From an uncultured Gammaproteobacteria bacterium (GTDB taxonomy: Bacteria > Pseudomonadota > Gammaproteobacteria > Pseudomonadales > Pseudohongiellaceae): a stretch of DNA of 5,885 nucleotides. This document shows positions 1-5,405 of the stretch, piece after piece. Below the pieces are notes generated by a model. That model was not told the origin of the DNA, searched no databases, and saw nothing but the letters and a program-made list of their open reading frames with translations. The translations under genes were made by a program, and so were the position numbers. Position 1 is the first letter of the stretch. Every line of letters begins with the position of its first letter. The stretch covers positions 1 to 5,885 of the forward strand of contig CAIYIP010000032.1 of assembly GCA_903926285.1 (NCBI GenBank), given 5' to 3'.

Positions 1-7
1 CTATTGA

Positions 8-49
8 TCAGGCCCGATTAACGCTAATGCTTGTAAGTTTTTTTGCCAT
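8..49 (-). pseudogene. Possible tyrosine-recombinase (P4-type integrase) N-terminal remnant
   Basis: Reading leftward from an ATG at 49, the minus strand encodes MAKKLTSISVNRA and then an in-frame TGA at 10-8. This resembles the opening of P4-family tyrosine recombinases, which typically begin with Met-Ala-Lys/Arg-Lys-Leu-Thr, then a stretch ending in Ala-Lys-Pro, at the arm-DNA-binding DUF4102 domain. The position also fits: the frame starts about 130 bp past the 3' end of a tRNA gene and reads away from it, as such integrases usually do. The upstream GGCGGG is only a weak ribosome-binding site. Only 49 bases are visible, and the stop comes where Lys-Pro would be expected, so this is either a decayed integrase, a frameshifted one, or chance resemblance. 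The catalytic domain would lie outside the window. Confidence 0.35.
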
Positions 50-89
50 AATTCACCCGCCGTTTTCTATCATAAATTCAGGGAATCGT

Positions 90-108
90 GGTACCAACTT
101 GGTACCAA
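90..108. repeat. Two GGTACCAA direct repeats, 11 bp apart
   Basis: GGTACCAA occurs at 90-97 and again at 101-108, so the units are 11 bp apart, about one helical turn. Each contains the palindrome GGTACC, and the second extends to a 10-bp perfect palindrome TTGGTACCAA (99-108). They lie between the tRNA-Arg 3' end and the putative integrase start. Same-face repeats in that position are plausible recombinase arm-type or autoregulatory binding sites, but that role is inferred from position and spacing only. Confidence 0.5.
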
Positions 109-177
109 TTAGGGCGAATGTCAACGATCAACCGCGTACAACAAAAAACAACGACCTTAATATCTTCAATGACTTAA

Positions 178-253
178 TGGTGCCCCGGGCAGGAATCGAA
201 CCTGCGACCTGCCCCTTAGGAGGGGGCCGCGCTATCCACTGTGCCACCGGGGC
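178..253 (-). tRNA. tRNA-Arg, anticodon CCU
   Basis: The minus strand folds as a complete 76-nt tRNA. The acceptor stem GCCCCGG pairs with CCGGGGC, followed by A and an encoded CCA. The anticodon stem GCCCC/GGGGC encloses the loop CTCCTAA, giving anticodon CCT (plus-strand 218-220) that reads the AGG arginine codon. The variable loop has 5 nt, and the T arm is GCAGG-TTCGATT-CCTGC. The D stem GCAC/GCGC holds one A-C mismatch, otherwise pairing is full. tRNA-Arg(CCU) genes are known integration targets (E. coli argW hosts the CPS-53 prophage), which is relevant to the putative integrase remnant just downstream of its 3' end. No clear terminator hairpin follows; only a T-rich stretch (complement of 137-150) is seen. 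Confidence 0.97.
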
Positions 254-281
254 TTATTCGGGGATGGGTTTAAGCGGCGCG

Positions 282-292
282 ATTCTAGCATA
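282..292 (-). promoter_or_regulatory. Probable -10 region of the tRNA-Arg promoter
   Basis: On the minus strand, TATGCTAGAAT (292-282) contains TAGAAT, one mismatch from the -10 consensus. It is followed by a GC-rich discriminator GCGCCGC, the usual arrangement at stringently controlled stable-RNA promoters. Transcription would start near 275, leaving a leader of about 20 nt before the tRNA. I find no good -35 hexamer at 16-18 bp upstream, so the call rests on the -10, the discriminator and the position. Confidence 0.5.
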
Positions 293-318
293 GGGTCTGT
301 AATATTCCCGAATTGCAG

Positions 319-344
319 ATATAAACTTGTGCAAGAGTTTATAT
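319..344. repeat. 9-bp perfect inverted repeat, 8-nt spacer
   Basis: ATATAAACT (319-327) and AGTTTATAT (336-344) are exact reverse complements separated by 8 nt. The site lies between the stop codon of the exported-protein gene and the tRNA promoter. The stem is AT-rich and no T-run follows on either strand, so it is not a convincing intrinsic terminator. It could be a protein-binding site upstream of the tRNA promoter or an mRNA 3'-end hairpin. Confidence 0.5.
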
Positions 345-363
345 TCTTTCTAACCCGCAAATT

Positions 364-849
364 TCAGGAGTTAACCCGGTTCAATTCATACACGGATTTG
401 GCCAGGCAGGTTGAGGTTCCCGTTGCTGAGTCCGTGAAAAAGGTAGCTGTTGCGCGAATCGTGAATGAGCCTTCAGTGCCAGAACTGAATTCAAGTTCGG
501 CGTAAGCGGTGTTGAGGGTTCTTGCCGTCTTTTGCAGATTTGTTTTTGCAGCAATTTCCTGCTTTTGTAATAGCAGATAGTGGCCATCGCCGCGATCAAT
601 CACACGCGCACCTTCATGCCCTGCAAAAAATGCACTTAGCTCTGTGATCAGGGCAGGGGACTGCAGGTGGCCAGTACAGACCGGGTTAAAGAGATAACCA
701 CTGGCATCCTTCAAATTGCCCTGTTCGATCATGAAATATGATGACGTGTTTGCTAGTACAGCGAGCTGATAGCTGTCATCAAGTGGGGTTTCTGCAAAAG
801 CCTGCGAGGAAAATATGGAAAGCAGTAGGTAGGCGCAGAATTTTTTCAT
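364..849 (-). CDS. Exported protein of unknown function, 161 aa
   Basis: I do not recognise this family. The N terminus is a clear Sec signal peptide: a Lys-Lys start, a hydrophobic core LLLSIF, and an Ala-Phe-Ala cleavage site after residue 19. The mature protein of about 142 residues should therefore be periplasmic or secreted. No lipobox cysteine sits at the cleavage site, so it is unlikely to be a lipoprotein. The mature part has two cysteines, C58 and C148, which could form a disulfide, and no further membrane segment. Residues 112-140 alternate polar and hydrophobic residues with many Thr, Ser and Ala, suggesting beta strands. The start is supported by AAGGAA at a normal distance. The next gene upstream on this strand is selO, 161 bp away, so co-transcription is possible but not shown. 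The signal peptide is a strong call; function is open. Confidence 0.8.
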   Translation of the reverse strand: MKKFCAYLLLSIFSSQAFAETPLDDSYQLAVLANTSSYFMIEQGNLKDASGYLFNPVCTGHLQSPALITELSAFFAGHEGARVIDRGDGHYLLLQKQEIAAKTNLQKTARTLNTAYAELEFSSGTEGSFTIRATATFFTDSATGTSTCLAKSVYELNRVNS

Positions 850-855
850 AGCAAA

Positions 856-861
856 TTCCTT
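856..861 (-). promoter_or_regulatory. Ribosome-binding site of the exported-protein gene
   Basis: The minus strand reads AAGGAA (861-856), six bases upstream of the ATG at 849. This is close to the Shine-Dalgarno consensus and supports the chosen start, which also places the signal peptide at residue 1. Confidence 0.7.
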
Positions 862-1010
862 TTGCGATTGAATACTTTAAACATAGTACAAGTGGGAGTT
901 TTTACCAGATCTGCTTATGCAAGTGCAGGCAAATTGAAGTGGAATAAACTCACGATGAGATGGGAAAAAATCTGCACATTAAAAAACCCTACTTTTCCGC
1001 TTGATTCAGC

Positions 1011-2594
1011 CTATGAACTACATGACAACATCGAGCAACCCGCACGTTGACGTGCCCAGTCCGGCCGTTTCCCGGCAAGATGCTCTCGGCCAGGTTGCTC
1101 GTGATAAGGATTTTTCAACACTTCCTGCAGCTCCACCAGCTTGCTGAAATCGCCTTGTTCGGCGTCGTCGATGGCAAGTTGTGCCAGATAGTTGCGTAGC
1201 ACATACAGGGGATTGTTTTGCTGCATGAGCGTAAAACGTTGCTCAGATGAGGCAGATTCTTGTTGCAGCCGTTGTTGATAATGCTGCAACCATGCGAGCA
1301 AGGATTGTTGCGCCTGCATAGCAGGTTCACTTTCATACCAGGCATGCGCCAGCACAACTGGAACTGTTTGCAGATCGCTACTGAAATCCACTGCCATCAG
1401 CCCGCGGAAAAACACAGTCATATCAGTTTCGGTAAGTTTGAACGCGTCGAATAATTGCTGGATAAGTTTTTCATCTTCATTCTGATAATGCTCAAGCCCA
1501 AGTTTGTTGAGCATCATGCGCAGCCACTGGGCTTCGTACGCTGTTTTATAGTCAGCGAGTGCTGCTTCCAGCGGCGCCGCTTCGTTGATCAGCGGATAAA
1601 TCGCATTGGCGAGCTGCAGCAGGTTCCACAAGGCGATCTGGGGTTGTTGGCCGAAACGGTAGCGGCGACCTTTGGCATCGGTAGTGTTCGGGGTCCAGCC
1701 GGGATCGTAGTTTTCGAGCCAGCCGTACGGACCGTAGTCGATGGTCAGGCCGAGGATCGACATATTGTCGGTATTCATCACGCCGTGGACAAAACCAACG
1801 CGCATCCAGTGCACCATCAAGGTAGCGGTGCGTGCGCAAACTTCCCTGAACCAGGCGATATAAGTGTCAGTGCCGGGTTTGCCGAGGTGCGGGAAATCGC
1901 GCGTGATCGTGAAGTCGACCAATTGGCGCAATACGGCATGGTCTTGGTGCATCGTGAATATTTCAAAACTGCCGAAGCGCACAAATGACGGTGCTACCCT
2001 GCACACGATCGCTCCAGGTTCCGCTTGCGGATTGCCATCGTAGAACATATCGCGCACGACTTTTTCACCAGTTAGAACCAGGCTCAATGCGCGGGTGGTT
2101 GGCACGCCAAGATGGAACATGGCTTCGCTGCACAGAAACTCGCGCAGCGATGAACGCAGCACCGCCAGACCATCGGCAGTGCGGGAATAAGGTGTTGGAC
2201 CTGCGCCCTTCAATTGCAGAATCTGGTGTTGGCCCTTGCAGTCGGTGATTTCACCGAGATTGATTGCGCGCCCATCACCAAGCTGCCCGGCCCAATGACC
2301 AAACTGGTGGCCGCCGTAACAAAGCGCATAGGGTTGCATACCGGGTTCCTGCAAGTTGCCGCTGAATATCGCGGTAAACTTTTCCACGCCTATGGTTTCA
2401 GGTGTAAGGCCAAGTTCATTGCCAAGCGCATGCGACCAGGCCACTAATGAAGCCTGCGCAAAATTTACGGGCTTGGTAAAGGAATAACAGGCACCGGTAA
2501 CTTGCCGGCGAAAATTGCGGGTCTCCGGATCGCCCGGAAGCGCAACGGTAAAATGGCTGGAAAAAACGGGGTGTGGGGCAGGTATGTCAGACAT
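1011..2594 (-). CDS. selO: SelO/YdiU protein adenylyltransferase (UPF0061)
   Basis: A 527-residue member of the SelO family, pseudokinase-fold enzymes that transfer AMP from ATP to Ser, Thr or Tyr of target proteins; E. coli YdiU links this to oxidative stress. Family blocks are in order: YGGHQFGHWAGQLGDGRA (93-110), LQLKGAGPTPYSR (127-138) with nucleotide-binding K129, the RExxxSEAM helix (151-159), RVAPSFVRFGSFE (199-211), HGVMNTDN (270-277) and TIDYGP (284-289). By alignment with characterised SelO, D276 is the catalytic residue, and N277 and D286 bind metal. The protein ends in Cys-Ser-Ser, where animal SelO has Sec-Ser-Ser. C525 matches E. coli Cys476, but the activation-loop Cys272 position is P302 here; C520 is an extra cysteine. 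It is about 50 residues longer than E. coli YdiU, partly at the N terminus, where PGDPETxNxRRQV is common in relatives. The start has no clear Shine-Dalgarno sequence, but no better in-frame start exists. Very likely active. Confidence 0.97.
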   Translation of the reverse strand: MSDIPAPHPVFSSHFTVALPGDPETRNFRRQVTGACYSFTKPVNFAQASLVAWSHALGNELGLTPETIGVEKFTAIFSGNLQEPGMQPYALCYGGHQFGHWAGQLGDGRAINLGEITDCKGQHQILQLKGAGPTPYSRTADGLAVLRSSLREFLCSEAMFHLGVPTTRALSLVLTGEKVVRDMFYDGNPQAEPGAIVCRVAPSFVRFGSFEIFTMHQDHAVLRQLVDFTITRDFPHLGKPGTDTYIAWFREVCARTATLMVHWMRVGFVHGVMNTDNMSILGLTIDYGPYGWLENYDPGWTPNTTDAKGRRYRFGQQPQIALWNLLQLANAIYPLINEAAPLEAALADYKTAYEAQWLRMMLNKLGLEHYQNEDEKLIQQLFDAFKLTETDMTVFFRGLMAVDFSSDLQTVPVVLAHAWYESEPAMQAQQSLLAWLQHYQQRLQQESASSEQRFTLMQQNNPLYVLRNYLAQLAIDDAEQGDFSKLVELQEVLKNPYHEQPGREHLAGKRPDWARQRAGCSMLSCSS

Positions 2595-2631
2595 AAAAAC
2601 GCAGTAATTACTAAAAGCTCAGGATGGATGT

Positions 2632-2637
2632 ATTGTA
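2632..2637 (-). promoter_or_regulatory. Candidate selO -10 element
   Basis: The minus strand carries TACAAT (2637-2632), one mismatch from consensus, about 38 bp upstream of the selO ATG. No matching -35 hexamer is visible at 16-18 bp, so this is tentative. It would place the leader at about 30 nt. Confidence 0.35.
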
Positions 2638-2690
2638 GCCTTCATATACGCACGGACCCAGAATTTACTGGTAGCCGGGGCAGACATTGA

Positions 2691-2720
2691 TTGGCACCGA
2701 CGAGTCCGGAAGCATAGAAT
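2691..2720 (+). promoter_or_regulatory. Candidate sigma-70 promoter for the glycosyltransferase gene
   Basis: TTGGCA (2691-2696) and TAGAAT (2715-2720) each match the sigma-70 consensus at five of six positions and are separated by 18 bp. Transcription would begin near 2727, giving a leader of about 70 nt. It lies back to back with the candidate selO promoter in the 202-bp divergent region. Confidence 0.5.
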
Positions 2721-2796
2721 CAAACTAGGCAGGATCCATCAGGGTCGACAACCCGCTATACAAATCCGTTAACTGAAAGTCAGAGCAGTTGCAGTA

Positions 2797-3486
2797 ATGA
2801 ACGCAAAAATCAGCATCATCATCCCGGTACTAAACGAAGCAAGCACTCTGGAAGCAACACTGATGGCGCTGCAACCGCTGCGGCAACGCGGGCATGAAGT
2901 GCTCGTGGTGGACGGCGGCAGCCGCGACAGCAGTGTCAGCATTGCGCGCAAATATGCCGATAGAGTCCTGATGAGCGGACCAGGGCGGGCGCTACAAATG
3001 AATACCGGGGCCGATTCTTCGGAGCACCCGCTCCTGTTGTTTGTCCATGCCGACACGCAGTTGCCGGCCCATGCTGATGAGCTTATCCACACCGCCCTGA
3101 GTCCACAAAGCAGCATCTGGGGGCGATTTGATATCCGCTTTTCGAGTGGGCGTAAGGTTTTTCGCTTGCTTGAACGCGGCATCAATCTGCGCACTGCACT
3201 ATCGGGTATAAGTACTGGCGACCAGGCGATTTTTGTTACCAGAAGATATTTTGAGCGCGTAGGCTATTTCGATGGTTTGCCCGTGCTTGAGGATGTTGCC
3301 TTGAGCAAAAAGTTACTCAGGTTCGGCTGGCCGCAACGCATTAAAACTCCGGTTTTGACGTCGAGCCGCGGGTGGGAAACAAGGGGGGTAGTACGCACCA
3401 TCCTGCTCATGTGGCGTATTCGGGCTGCGTATTTTCTGGGAGTTCATCCTGATGTTCTTGTGCGGCGTTATTATCCTGAACAATAA
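2797..3486 (+). CDS. Family 2 glycosyltransferase, TIGR04283-type (rSAM/selenodomain-associated transferase 2)
   Basis: A 229-residue GT-A fold glycosyltransferase. The opening SIIIPVLNEASTL (6-18) is the nucleotide-sugar-binding strand. VVDGGSRDSS (37-46) holds the donor-binding Asp39. GRALQMNTGA (63-72) follows. FVHADTQLP (82-90) holds the DxD-equivalent H85-A86-D87. WGRFDIRF (108-115) and GDQAIFV (141-147) are signatures of TIGR04283. LEDVALS (164-170) carries E165-D166, the usual acidic catalytic pair. The C-terminal SRGWETRGVVRTILLMWRIR (190-209) is also typical of this subfamily. Length matches the family. There is no signal peptide; residues 200-215 are hydrophobic and may sit on the membrane, so a cytosolic or membrane-associated enzyme is likely. 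The acceptor is unknown. The transferase-1 (DUF2064, TIGR04282) and radical-SAM genes that often accompany it are not adjacent. The start codon lacks a strong Shine-Dalgarno sequence but fits the family N terminus. Confidence 0.93.
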   Translation: MNAKISIIIPVLNEASTLEATLMALQPLRQRGHEVLVVDGGSRDSSVSIARKYADRVLMSGPGRALQMNTGADSSEHPLLLFVHADTQLPAHADELIHTALSPQSSIWGRFDIRFSSGRKVFRLLERGINLRTALSGISTGDQAIFVTRRYFERVGYFDGLPVLEDVALSKKLLRFGWPQRIKTPVLTSSRGWETRGVVRTILLMWRIRAAYFLGVHPDVLVRRYYPEQ

Positions 3487-3517
3487 CGACGCGTGAGAGG
3501 ATTTGCAGCTTCTACAA

Positions 3518-3537
3518 CAAGTTAGTGCGTAAACTTG
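3518..3537. promoter_or_regulatory. Candidate operator palindrome upstream of the fleQ-like gene
   Basis: CAAGTT (3518-3523) and AACTTG (3532-3537) are exact reverse complements separated by 8 bp. The site ends 11 bp before the TATAAT box and covers the place where a -35 hexamer would lie (about 3526-3531). It does not match the published FleQ box GTCAATAAATTGAC as I recall it. Its role as an operator is inferred from symmetry and position. Confidence 0.4.
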
Positions 3538-3548
3538 ATTCTTTTGCT

Positions 3549-3554
3549 TATAAT
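3549..3554 (+). promoter_or_regulatory. Probable -10 element of the fleQ-like gene
   Basis: TATAAT (3549-3554) is a perfect -10 hexamer followed by a GC-rich discriminator GCGCGC. Transcription should begin near 3561, about 24 nt before the leader ATG and 50 nt before the regulator's ATG. No recognisable -35 lies at 16-18 bp; the TTGATT at 3535 is only 8 bp away. The promoter may therefore depend on an activator. Confidence 0.55.
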
Positions 3555-3575
3555 GCGCGCACCCCTTCAGAAGCC

Positions 3576-3580
3576 AGGGA
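3576..3580 (+). promoter_or_regulatory. Ribosome-binding site of the leader reading frame
   Basis: AGGGA lies four bases before the ATG at 3585. It is the only Shine-Dalgarno-like sequence in the leader; the regulator's own ATG at 3611 is preceded by a C-rich run without one. Confidence 0.45.
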
Positions 3581-3584
3581 TCTG

Positions 3585-3614
3585 ATGGTCAGCCAGCAGA
3601 AACACCCCCGATGA
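3585..3614 (+). CDS. 9-codon leader reading frame overlapping the fleQ-like start
   Basis: ATG at 3585 begins a frame encoding MVSQQKHPR and stopping at TGA 3612-3614. The stop overlaps the regulator's start as ATGA (ATG 3611-3613). It has a Shine-Dalgarno-like AGGGA, whereas the downstream gene has none. This arrangement suggests that ribosomes finishing the leader restart on the regulator, so the peptide itself need not have a function. The frame is short enough to occur by chance; the missing downstream ribosome-binding site and the exact overlap are what make it worth listing. Confidence 0.4.
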   Translation: MVSQQKHPR

Positions 3615-5383
3615 CACAAAATATTTCCCAGCTGGAAGCAGCTGAACAACAAAAGATTGTAGTGCTTGATGACGACAGGTTGTCGGCGCACAACCTCGGT
3701 ATCCAGCTCAGGTCCGTTGGTGAGACCCCGGTGTTCAGTACCAGCCACAACTGGCAGCGGTTGTTCGAAATGCTGAATAAGAATGGCGAGATTGATAACG
3801 TCTTTGCGATAGCGCTGGGTGTTATCAAAAATCACTCCGTACTTGACCTGCTCAATGCCCTGCACAGCAGTTATCCTGACTTGCCCCTGCTGTTATTGAA
3901 TAATCAGGAAGAAATTCAGTATTCACTGCTGCCCGACTCCCTGCAAGCCAAGTTCATGCCGCTAGGTGATAGTTCATTGAATTACCGCAACCTGCTGGTG
4001 GCTTTGCAGAATGCCCGTCAAATGAGCGGCCATGCCCAGCTCCTGCGTCCCAGTAGCATCATTTCAGAAACCGGTACTGCAATGTTCCGCAGCCTCAGTG
4101 GCCAGAGCGAATCCATGCAACGTGTGCGTCAACTTTTGCTCGGTGTAGCGACAAAGCAGGTAACGGCACTCGTGCTGGGTGAATCGGGCACAGGAAAGGA
4201 GATCGTCGCGCGCAACCTGCATTACCATTCGGGCCGCTCAGAAAAACCTTTTATCGTGGTGAATTGCGCTGCAGTGTCGCCCGACAGGTACGGGGTTGAG
4301 CTGTTTGGGCAGGAAAAGAATTTTCACGGTGCACTCGAATCAGTCGCAGGATTGATTGAAAAAGCGGACGGCGGAACTCTGTTCTTTGACGATGTTGCTG
4401 AATTACCACTCAACGTACAGGGCATGCTGCTGCGGTTTCTCGAAGACAAGAAATTCCAGCGCATGGGTGGGCACACCACGATAACGAGCGATGCGCGGGT
4501 AGTGGCTGCAACCCGTTATTCACTTGAAGAAAAAATACGCGAGGGCAATTTTCGTCAGGATCTGTATTACCGCCTGAGTGTGGTGCCAATTGAAATTCCG
4601 CCGCTGCGCAACCGCATTGAAGACATTCCTGACCTGATCAAGGAATTGCTGTCACGGCTGGAAAACAAGGAACATTCATCGATTCGGTTCAACAGTGCAG
4701 CCATTGAATCCCTGCAGCAACATTTTTGGTCGGGTAACGTAAGGGAGCTGGCTAACCTCGTTGAACGCATGTGTATCATCAAGCCCAACGAAGTGATTGG
4801 GGTGGTCGATCTGCCGCAGGAGTATCAATATGCAAGTAATGGCAGGCGCATGCACCCACCGAGGATCCCCGATCAGAGGGCGCAGCCGTCGGAGTTAGTT
4901 ACTAATATTCCGGCCCAGAACCTGGATCCGGTCTATGCACAAGCGCCGATACAACTCGCATTGGAAAATCCTGCGCAAGCGACCCAGAAAGCAAACGAAG
5001 TGAAAGCAAATGAAGCCGTCGTGGAGCAAACGCAAACTGCGCCGATGGCAGATGCACCTCAACTGCAAACCAATGCAAATGCCTCGTCGTATCCTGGGTA
5101 TGAACATCAACAGGGTGTAGTTGCTGTGGAAACCGACAAACAGAACGCGCATGGATCGCCTTCTGGTAATGCAGTTACAGCCAGCAACAAAATCGAAGAA
5201 AATTTCGCGATGCTGCCACTTAACGCAGAGCGGCTTGAGCAATACCTGCAAAACCTGGAGCGGAATTTACTGGAAGTAGCAATGTTGGACAGTGCCAATA
5301 TCATGAAATTTGCGGCTGATCGACTGAAGCTCGATGAAAATACGCTGCGCGAAAAATTGCAGAGCCATGGACTGACAGCTTAG
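3611..5383 (+). CDS. FleQ-like c-di-GMP-type regulator with degenerate sigma-54 contact loop
   Basis: A 590-residue homolog of FleQ, the master flagellar and exopolysaccharide regulator of Pseudomonas (about 490 residues). Residues 15-135 form a FleQ-type receiver-like domain with no phosphoacceptor Asp at the expected strand end. Residues 158-405 form the AAA+ domain: Walker A GESGTGKE (190-197), arginine-finger region FRQDLYYR (314-321) and GNVREL (375-380). The c-di-GMP contacts of FleQ are kept: MFRS (158-161), R201-N202 and E345xxxR349. The GAFTGA loop is replaced by NFHGA (237-241), one residue shorter and without the key Thr, and Walker B reads LFFDD, with D261 for the catalytic Glu. 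Residues 406-537 are a long Gln/Ala/Asn-rich linker. Residues 540-590 match the Fis-like helix-turn-helix of FleQ, but the Arg-Arg of the recognition helix is Asp-Glu. No flagellar genes adjoin it. Likely a cytosolic DNA-binding regulator that no longer activates sigma-54 promoters; the true fleQ may lie elsewhere. Family call sure, behaviour inferred. Confidence 0.9.
   Translation: MTQNISQLEAAEQQKIVVLDDDRLSAHNLGIQLRSVGETPVFSTSHNWQRLFEMLNKNGEIDNVFAIALGVIKNHSVLDLLNALHSSYPDLPLLLLNNQEEIQYSLLPDSLQAKFMPLGDSSLNYRNLLVALQNARQMSGHAQLLRPSSIISETGTAMFRSLSGQSESMQRVRQLLLGVATKQVTALVLGESGTGKEIVARNLHYHSGRSEKPFIVVNCAAVSPDRYGVELFGQEKNFHGALESVAGLIEKADGGTLFFDDVAELPLNVQGMLLRFLEDKKFQRMGGHTTITSDARVVAATRYSLEEKIREGNFRQDLYYRLSVVPIEIPPLRNRIEDIPDLIKELLSRLENKEHSSIRFNSAAIESLQQHFWSGNVRELANLVERMCIIKPNEVIGVVDLPQEYQYASNGRRMHPPRIPDQRAQPSELVTNIPAQNLDPVYAQAPIQLALENPAQATQKANEVKANEAVVEQTQTAPMADAPQLQTNANASSYPGYEHQQGVVAVETDKQNAHGSPSGNAVTASNKIEENFAMLPLNAERLEQYLQNLERNLLEVAMLDSANIMKFAADRLKLDENTLREKLQSHGLTA
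4988..5017 (+). repeat. Tandem 15-bp duplication in the regulator's linker
   Basis: Codons 460-469 encode KANEV then KANEA, two imperfect copies of a 15-nt unit (4988-5002 and 5003-5017) in the Gln/Ala/Asn-rich linker. This suggests that the linker has grown partly by local duplication. Only two copies are visible. Confidence 0.5.
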
Positions 5384-5405
5384 CTGGACCAGGTATCTTT
5401 CAATG

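Noticed and set aside
27..293. 88-codon plus-strand open frame across the tRNA
   Set aside because: It translates the antisense of tRNA-Arg, giving the well-known spurious GIEPATC-type string. The remainder is intergenic and has no ribosome-binding site.
961..1010. Intrinsic terminator for selO
   Set aside because: The minus strand has T-runs here, but no GC-rich stem precedes them.
1011..1025. A hidden selenocysteine codon at the SelO C terminus
   Set aside because: The aligned codon is TGT (Cys, minus strand 1022-1020) and the gene stops with TAG, so no TGA recoding is needed.
862..1050. 62-codon plus-strand open frame between the exported-protein gene and selO
   Set aside because: It overlaps the selO 3' end, lacks a convincing ribosome-binding site and has no recognisable composition or motif.
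1455..1988. 177-codon plus-strand open frame
   Set aside because: It lies entirely antisense to selO, whose family motifs are unambiguous across this interval.
1011..3486. A selenium-related gene cluster (SelO next to a 'selenodomain-associated' transferase)
   Set aside because: The shared word is a naming coincidence. This SelO uses Cys, no Sec machinery or SECIS-like element is visible, and the two genes are divergent.
3535..3554. TTGATT plus TATAAT as a full sigma-70 promoter
   Set aside because: The hexamers are separated by only 8 bp, far short of 16-18 bp.
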